From: PCC-10605 sp964409355
Lineage (GTDB): Bacteria; Cyanobacteriota; Cyanobacteriia; Cyanobacteriales; Cyanobacteriaceae
Length of the DNA stretch: 27,055 nucleotides
Direction of reading: 5' to 3'
Assembly (NCBI GenBank): GCA_964409355.1
Contig: CAYPDC010000054.1
Coordinates: forward strand, 1-27,055
The position numbers were made by a program, and so were the translations under genes. Positions 22,069-27,055 of the stretch are shown here, piece after piece. Each line of letters opens with the position of its first letter. Within the stretch, counting starts at the first letter, position 1. The notes under the pieces are model-generated. The model did no database searches. It was not told where the DNA came from and worked only from the letters and a program-made list of their open reading frames with translations.

Positions 22069-25000
22069 TTTTAACCCCTACGGTGACAATGCCGAAGGGG
22101 TTACTTTTATTCTGTTCTTTATTGTCTAAGATATTCTCTAATAAATTAACTCTATTTTCTATTTGTAAATCAAGGCTATTTTTAAAGCTAAACGGAGTTA
22201 ATGTTCCTTCCCATTCATAAAAACGCATCATAAATTGATTTTCTTTACTTTCTGCTTGTTTAAATGCCATCATAATTAAATTATCTTTTTCTAAATTTAT
22301 AAATTCATTCTTAGTCATTAAATTACCTAATTTGTTATCAGTTTTTTCTCTTAATAAATTCAGTAATGGCTGATTAAATTCATAACCCTTATTCACAGTT
22401 TTTCCTGCTTTCCAATCCTGTTGATGTCCATAAATTCCATAACCAAATTCATGATAAGTCATATCACAATCAGGATCAGGCCATTTAGGACTTCTTAATA
22501 AACTCAAACGTAATTGACTGGGTTTAGCATCATAACCATATTTACAGTCATTAATTAAACTTACCCCATAATCACCATTATTATCCGTTAAATCTGCCCA
22601 GTGATGCCCATAGACTTCCCATTGTGCTTTTTCTTTTTCTGTCTGAGGTTTAGTGGTGCGTTGAATATTGCCACAAGCTATTTCATAAGTGGCACGATCG
22701 CTTTCTAAATTAAGGGGGAAATTAACTTTTAAAAGGGTATAATCCTCTTGCCAATTAACTTTATTTTTTATCTGTAAAATAGGGCATTGAAAATCGAGAA
22801 TATAGTCTTGAGTAAATTCTGATTTATTGAAAGTTTTAATAACTCTAATTTTTTGTCTTAATACGCCCTTTTCTAAGCAATTAATTGACACTAATTGAGG
22901 ATTTTCTAGGGGATGATTTTCGTAATTAGGATCTATATTCCAAGCATCCCAATATTGCCCTTTATCCTCGAATAATTGTAACTCATTCCCTTCTCCTTTA
23001 ATAATTTCTTTCTTGTTTATCTTGTCAAAGATACTTTTAATATTGCCTGTTTTTTCATCAATAATTACCTTTAAATAATCATTTTCTAAAATATAAGTAA
23101 TATTATTTTGATCCCCCCTAACCCCCCTTAATAAGGGGGGAATATTATTGCCTTCTTCCTTTAATAAGGAGGGAATATTATTGCATTTTTCTTTTAATAA
23201 GGGGGGAATTTTATTCGTTAAATAAAAGGATTTATAGCCGATACTAGGGATGTTTTCAGCAAAGAATAACAACGTACCTTCATGGCTTATTTCTGTTAAT
23301 ATTTCTTTTCCTTTATCGTCATAAATGCTATATTTTTCTCCTTCTATCTCTAATTCAACTATTTCTGATCTATTCCAGTTTAGGCTATTAAAAATTGTTA
23401 CTTCATGGCTATAGTTTATTTCAAAATCTGGCAATTTAATATAAGATGCGATCGCACCTAAACTATTTGATAAGATATTATTAGTAGAGGTAATTATTTC
23501 TTGATAAAGTTGATTTGCTTCTGTGAATACGGGAGTTATAGAAGTGCCGGGTAAAATATCATGGAATTGATTTAATAATAGTTTTTGCCAATTTGCTTCG
23601 ATTTGAGTTTGTATTTGATTATCAAATTGATAGTCTGGGATAAATTGACAATGTAAAATAGTGGCAATAGTAGAGAATAATTCTGCTTGATAGAGTAACT
23701 TTTCACAGTAGCGATTTTGATATTTTTGATCACCGTGAGTGGTATAACAACCCCGATGCAATTCTAAATAAAGTTCACTATTCCACAGAGGATAATTGTG
23801 AGGAGAAATAGCACTAATTTTGTTTAAATAATCTTCAGCAGTGCTAAACTTAATGCGAGGGAAAAAAGGAGAATCATCATAACGTTTTGCTACCTCTAGC
23901 ATATCACGGGTAGGACCACCACCATGATCACCCACCCCCGGCAACCAGAAAATATCTTTTAATCCCGTTTGTTTTTCCCAGTCAAGACTATAGTTAGTCA
24001 TGGTAATAGGGTTAGTATCCATCACCCCCGTGACATTGGGAGGAGACATGAGGGTAAAAATTTGACTGCCATCGGGAGATTGCCACCAAAAGCAACCATG
24101 AGGGAATTTGTTAGTGTCATTCCAGTGCAATTTTCCTGTGACAAAGTATGTGATTTCTGCTTGGGTTAAAATTTGCGGTAACTGCCACGGAAAACCAAAA
24201 GTATCAGGAAGCCATGCAATTTTATTATATTTACCGAACTTTTCTTTAAAGTATTTTTGCCCATACAATAATTGTCTAACTAATGATTCTCCGCTAATTA
24301 AATTTACTTCAGGTTCAACCCACATTCCTCCTAATACTTCCCATTGAGAAGATACGATCGCATCTTTAATTTGATTAAATAGTGGTAAATTATGAGATTC
24401 AATCCATTGATATAGATAAGCAGTGGTATGACCAAATGTTAAGTATTTATGTTCTTTTTGAAGATTTAATACAGAATTAAAAGTCCTTTGGGCTACATCA
24501 TAAGTTTCCTCAAGAGTCCACAACCAAGCCATATCTAAATGAGCATGACCAAGAGGATAAAAGCATCTTTCTTTGATATACTTACTTAGGGGTAAAAGTT
24601 TCTCTCTCAGATTAGCTAATTCTTGATGAAAAAGTGACTTATTATCAACTAAACTCCAATTAAATTCTTGAATTGCCTTGTCTAATAAGTTTTTTTGATC
24701 AGTATGAAAATTATCAATATATTGACTTAATACCGTTAATTCATTTGCCACAAAACTGGGATCAATTTCTCCTTTTTTTGCTTCATAAACACAACGAGAA
24801 ACCATCAAGCCACCAATATCATGACTAGGACTAATTAAGCGAATAGCGATTAAAAATTCTTGATGAGGTTTAACATTTTCTGTCACTAAAAGACGGCAAG
24901 AAGAATCAAATAAATCCCCCTCAACTTTTAACTCACCATTAACAAAAATTTGAGCAGATTCTGCCCACCATGTCAAAAAAAGTCTTAAATCCAAACCTTC

Positions 25001-25219
25001 AAGGGGATAATTGCTATCTAAACTGTGGGGGATAATTATTTTTTGTGCAAACCAACAAATTTTATTACCTTTTTCCCACACTAAATATTCTTTCTCGTTA
25101 ACGACTCCCTGTTGCCAATTTTGCTCAATTATTGTTGGTAATTTTGAATAGTCTTTATCCCTAAAAAACCAGTTATTTTTTATATCTAATTCAGTCAATA
25201 ATCGTAATTTATTAATCAT
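22055..25219 (-). CDS. Alpha-mannosidase, glycoside hydrolase family 38
   Basis: Zinc-dependent retaining alpha-mannosidase, probably cytoplasmic (no signal peptide). From the ATG at 25219 it has 1054 residues, normal for the family. An N-terminal sandwich region precedes the catalytic barrel, which holds YPLGHAHLDMAWLW with zinc ligands His227 and Asp229, VLGGMWVEPEVNL around the nucleophile, LPDTFGFPWQLPQI, and NQFHDILPGTSI with zinc ligand His553. The usual aspartate nucleophile position is occupied by Glu304 (see findings). An 11-residue tandem repeat (about 671-707) interrupts the post-catalytic domain. The C-terminus ends in a heptamer array. The frame is open to 25297, but homology begins at MINKLRLLTELD, so I chose that ATG. 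The natural substrate is unknown; turnover of mannosyl glycans or free oligosaccharides is plausible. Confidence 0.92.
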   Translation of the reverse strand: MINKLRLLTELDIKNNWFFRDKDYSKLPTIIEQNWQQGVVNEKEYLVWEKGNKICWFAQKIIIPHSLDSNYPLEGLDLRLFLTWWAESAQIFVNGELKVEGDLFDSSCRLLVTENVKPHQEFLIAIRLISPSHDIGGLMVSRCVYEAKKGEIDPSFVANELTVLSQYIDNFHTDQKNLLDKAIQEFNWSLVDNKSLFHQELANLREKLLPLSKYIKERCFYPLGHAHLDMAWLWTLEETYDVAQRTFNSVLNLQKEHKYLTFGHTTAYLYQWIESHNLPLFNQIKDAIVSSQWEVLGGMWVEPEVNLISGESLVRQLLYGQKYFKEKFGKYNKIAWLPDTFGFPWQLPQILTQAEITYFVTGKLHWNDTNKFPHGCFWWQSPDGSQIFTLMSPPNVTGVMDTNPITMTNYSLDWEKQTGLKDIFWLPGVGDHGGGPTRDMLEVAKRYDDSPFFPRIKFSTAEDYLNKISAISPHNYPLWNSELYLELHRGCYTTHGDQKYQNRYCEKLLYQAELFSTIATILHCQFIPDYQFDNQIQTQIEANWQKLLLNQFHDILPGTSITPVFTEANQLYQEIITSTNNILSNSLGAIASYIKLPDFEINYSHEVTIFNSLNWNRSEIVELEIEGEKYSIYDDKGKEILTEISHEGTLLFFAENIPSIGYKSFYLTNKIPPLLKEKCNNIPSLLKEEGNNIPPLLRGVRGDQNNITYILENDYLKVIIDEKTGNIKSIFDKINKKEIIKGEGNELQLFEDKGQYWDAWNIDPNYENHPLENPQLVSINCLEKGVLRQKIRVIKTFNKSEFTQDYILDFQCPILQIKNKVNWQEDYTLLKVNFPLNLESDRATYEIACGNIQRTTKPQTEKEKAQWEVYGHHWADLTDNNGDYGVSLINDCKYGYDAKPSQLRLSLLRSPKWPDPDCDMTYHEFGYGIYGHQQDWKAGKTVNKGYEFNQPLLNLLREKTDNKLGNLMTKNEFINLEKDNLIMMAFKQAESKENQFMMRFYEWEGTLTPFSFKNSLDLQIENRVNLLENILDNKEQNKSNPFGIVTVGVKRIKN
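23122..23216. repeat. 33-bp tandem repeat with a 19-bp palindrome, inside the mannosidase gene
   Basis: The palindrome CCCCCCTTA-A-TAAGGGGGG is at 23122-23140. Units starting TTAATAAGG occupy 23128-23160, 23161-23193 and a partial 23194-23216. The period is 33 bp, so the reading frame is kept and the protein shows IPPLLKEKCNN, IPSLLKEEGNN, IPPLLRGVRGDQ. The last resembles the C-rich/G-rich dispersed repeat often seen between genes in cyanobacteria. Confidence 0.85.
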
Positions 25220-25353
25220 ATTTATATTTTGATTAAAGGCAACTATTAATAATTGTACTGTCCCAAAGCAGTTATATTTTAGGTTAAAATATAGCAATCC
25301 TAAATCTTATGTGAGAAATAATAGCGTGATAAGAAACATCTTTTAAAACCAAT

Positions 25354-25375
25354 AATTAGACTAAACACTTTGATT
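25354..25375 (+). repeat. 22-bp dispersed repeat, copy 2
   Basis: Partner of 19669-19690 (21 of 22 identical), between the alpha-mannosidase and MnmD-like genes. AACCAATAAT occurs next to both copies. Confidence 0.7.
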
Positions 25376-25388
25376 GATGAGTATTTAA

Positions 25389-25447
25389 CCTGACACCTGA
25401 CACATTTCGACTACGCTCAATGCACCGCCTGATACCTGACACCTACC
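25389..25447. repeat. CCTGACA heptamer array split by a 25-bp repeat
   Basis: CCTGACA at 25389 and 25396, then a 25-bp unit at 25403-25427 (starting CATTTCGACTACGCTCAATG), then CCTGATA at 25428, CCTGACA at 25435 and a partial copy. The 25-bp unit matches 12293-12317 at 21 of 25 positions. Confidence 0.85.
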
Positions 25448-25513
25448 CTCATCATAATCTCACAACTCAAATAGGATCGCTATAGTATAACTCGTTTTGC
25501 AGAAGCAGTGAAG

Positions 25514-26407
25514 ATGACATCATTGGAAACAAGAATTACCGCCGATGGCTCAAAAACATTTTATTCCCCAGAATTTGGCGAAACTTTTCATACTAAATAT
25601 GGGGCAAAAAGTGAAGCAGAAATAACCTATATTCAAGGGTGTAGAATCCCAGAAAAAATTAAGGTAAAAAACCATTTACGCATTCTTGATATTTGCTATG
25701 GATTAGGTTATAACACTGCCGCCGCCCTTGATTATATATTTCGAGAAAAGCCTCAATGTTATTTAGAAATAGTGGCTTTGGAATTAGATGAAAATGTGCC
25801 TATTCAAGCCTTAAAAAATAATTTATTAAGTGAATGGTCATTAGAAATTAAGGATATTTTAGCACAATTAGTTAAACAAAAACAAGTAATTACACCTAAC
25901 TTTAAATTAACTTTAATAATCGGTGACGCAAGAGAAACCATTAATACCTTAGTTAAGGAGAATTGGCGAGGGGATGCGATTTTTCTTGATCCCTTTTCTC
26001 CCCCTAAATGTCCTCAATTATGGACAGTAGAATTTTTGGACAAAGTCGCTCAATGTCTTGATATAGAAGGAATTTTGGCGACTTACTCTTGTTCGGCGGC
26101 GGTACGCACTGCTTTACAATTGGCAGGATTAAAATTAGGTGTTAACTTTTGTGTCGGGGGGCGATCGCCCGGAACTTTAAGTAGTTATACGGAGGAAAAA
26201 TTAACGCCATTGTCAAAAATGGAATTAGAACATTTACAAACAAGGGCATCGATTCCCTTTAGAGATTCATCCTTAAGAGATTCTGCGGAAAATATCAAAA
26301 AAAGACGAGAAAAGGAACAATTATTAAGCAACTTGGAGTCAACAAGTAAGTGGAAAAAAAGGTGGTTTACTTCTCAAAATTTGCGTGAATTAACCGATGA
26401 CAAATAA
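25514..26407 (+). CDS. mnmD: MnmD-like tRNA 5-methylaminomethyl-2-thiouridine methyltransferase (DUF752)
   Basis: SAM-dependent methyltransferase of COG4121. In E. coli this domain is fused in MnmC and methylates the wobble uridine side chain of tRNAs; stand-alone MnmD proteins occur elsewhere. The SAM site is seen as LRILDICYGLGYNTAAALDY, an acidic strand end LEIVALELDEN, and LIIGDARETI. The family signature AIFLDPFSPPKCPQLWT is intact, and a late GVNFCVGGRSPGTLSSY matches the C-terminal family block. A long charged tail follows. A GTG at 25508 would add two residues, but AGAAG lies only 2 nt from it and 8 nt from the ATG at 25514, so I prefer the ATG. The fused oxidase domain of MnmC is absent. 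Substrate assignment in cyanobacteria is by family only. Confidence 0.85.
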   Translation: MTSLETRITADGSKTFYSPEFGETFHTKYGAKSEAEITYIQGCRIPEKIKVKNHLRILDICYGLGYNTAAALDYIFREKPQCYLEIVALELDENVPIQALKNNLLSEWSLEIKDILAQLVKQKQVITPNFKLTLIIGDARETINTLVKENWRGDAIFLDPFSPPKCPQLWTVEFLDKVAQCLDIEGILATYSCSAAVRTALQLAGLKLGVNFCVGGRSPGTLSSYTEEKLTPLSKMELEHLQTRASIPFRDSSLRDSAENIKKRREKEQLLSNLESTSKWKKRWFTSQNLRELTDDK

Positions 26408-26444
26408 TCATCAATATTTAACAATGGGAGTATTAAGAACTATT

Positions 26445-26450
26445 GAGGAG
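26445..26450 (+). promoter_or_regulatory. Ribosome binding site deciding the response regulator start
   Basis: GAGGAG lies 11 nt before the ATG at 26462 and only 2 nt before the alternative GTG at 26453. The spacing favours the ATG. Confidence 0.6.
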
Positions 26451-26461
26451 TTGTGATCATT

Positions 26462-27010
26462 ATGATTAACTATGGACAAACCAAAGATGCAGAAATAGAA
26501 AAAATGGTCATCTCAGCAGTTTCTACTCCTAGTAAAATCATGGTAGTGGATGATCAACCTTTAAGCCGACTCCTCACCGTCGATTTGATTCGTTATCGGG
26601 GTTATGAAGTAGTTGAGGTTAGTGATAGTCGCCAAGCGTTAAAAGTCGCTTTTGAAGAACAACCAGATGTTATTCTTGCGGATATAGTCATGCCCGAAGT
26701 TAATGGTTTAGAATTAACAAAAAACCTCAAACTTGAGCCTCACACTCAATCAATTCCCATTTTATTAATGTCTGTGGCACCAGAATCCTCTTTGCGTCAT
26801 CAAGCATTGAAAGTGGGTGCTGAAGATGTCATATTTAAACCGTTGGATCATAATTACCTGTATTCTAAACTGAAAAATCTGGCACAACAAAAACGCCTTT
26901 ATGAACTCTTAAATCAAACTCAAAAAGTTTTACTTACTCTTGCTACAGTGATTAAGGCTCGATCGAGCTGCGATCGCCAATCATCTTTTCCCTTAACCAA
27001 TTTAACTTAA
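26462..27010 (+). CDS. Single-receiver response regulator, possibly truncated REC-HD-GYP
   Basis: The receiver domain covers about 25-140, with KIMVVDDQP, phospho-acceptor Asp in ILADIVMPEVNG, and FKPLD as the lysine motif, so phosphorylation should be possible. A helical linker, QQKRLYELLNQTQKVLLTLATVIKAR, follows. This linker resembles the start of the HD-GYP domain of longer regulators (pattern VLxxLAxxIEARDPYT), but the expected His-containing part is missing and the protein ends 15 residues later with SSCDRQSSFPLTNLT. The aberrant tail is encoded by palindromic DNA (GCTCGATCGAGC at 26957 and HIP1 at 26970). It could instead be a genuine CheY-like protein with a helical tail. The next gene starts directly after its stop. 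Confidence 0.88.
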   Translation: MINYGQTKDAEIEKMVISAVSTPSKIMVVDDQPLSRLLTVDLIRYRGYEVVEVSDSRQALKVAFEEQPDVILADIVMPEVNGLELTKNLKLEPHTQSIPILLMSVAPESSLRHQALKVGAEDVIFKPLDHNYLYSKLKNLAQQKRLYELLNQTQKVLLTLATVIKARSSCDRQSSFPLTNLT

Positions 27011-27055
27011 ATGGCAAAAGAAGTCCCTAAACAAGTGCGTAGCGGATTAGAGGAT
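27011..27055 (+). CDS. Start of an unidentified gene, cut by the window edge
   Basis: An ATG immediately follows the response regulator stop (TAA-ATG) and stays open to the end of the window, reading MAKEVPKQVRSGLED. Fifteen residues are too few to name. The adjacency suggests an operon with the regulator. Confidence 0.35.
   Translation, partial: MAKEVPKQVRSGLED

Noticed and set aside
22055..25219. glgX and the alpha-mannosidase as a glycan-utilisation locus
   Set aside because: The genes are convergent, separated by a repeat array, and no transporter or regulator is present. Adjacency alone is too weak.

Overview
The window looks like a chromosomal segment of a low-GC unicellular cyanobacterium, in the broad Cyanobacterium/Geminocystis/Synechocystis group. 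The evidence is the frequent HIP1 octamer (GCGATCGC), heptanucleotide tandem arrays between genes, several families almost confined to cyanobacteria and plastids (DUF760, DUF1825, PatA-like regulators), an FtsH that reads like the thylakoid FtsH2 (Slr0228) class, and a pilMNOQ order like slr1274-1277 of Synechocystis. The species assignment is inference. No rRNA, tRNA or CRISPR array was found.

Layout. 1-4006: ftsH2 on the minus strand, preceded by repeat-rich DNA, then a YaaW-like gene and a VanX-like D-Ala-D-Ala dipeptidase on the plus strand. 4083-9183: the minus-strand type IV pilus operon pilM-pilN-pilO-pilQ. A compact predicted hairpin follows the pilO stop, and a palindrome abuts the pilM ribosome binding site. 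9493-11756: an orphan sugar-type ABC binding lipoprotein, closely followed by a histone-deacetylase-fold enzyme. 11831-12148: a small ABM-like protein. 12176-12639: a gene-poor stretch holding the decayed C-terminus of an IS200/IS605 TnpB gene, itself interrupted by a 25-bp repeat. 12640-14172: trpE. 14220-16410: a minus-strand two-gene signalling operon (PatA-like regulator, then a REC-GGDEF diguanylate cyclase). 16557-17726: a COG1900 homocysteine-biosynthesis protein. 17810-19144: three small minus-strand conserved genes (DUF427, DUF760, DUF1825). 19270-21880: a TM2-SHOCT membrane protein and the debranching enzyme glgX. 22055-25219: a minus-strand GH38 alpha-mannosidase with an in-frame repeat insertion. 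25514-27055: an MnmD-like tRNA methyltransferase, a response regulator that seems to have lost an output domain, and the first codons of another gene.

Most genes are ordinary housekeeping, motility, signalling or carbohydrate genes. I found no convincing new multi-gene system. The most informative signals are small repeats and their effects on genes. Removing one 25-bp repeat exactly restores the frame of the TnpB fossil. A second copy sits inside a heptamer array. A 33-bp tandem repeat adds about 37 residues to the alpha-mannosidase. Heptamer arrays supply the last codons and stop of two genes. PilQ also carries a long Asn/Thr-rich insert of unknown role.
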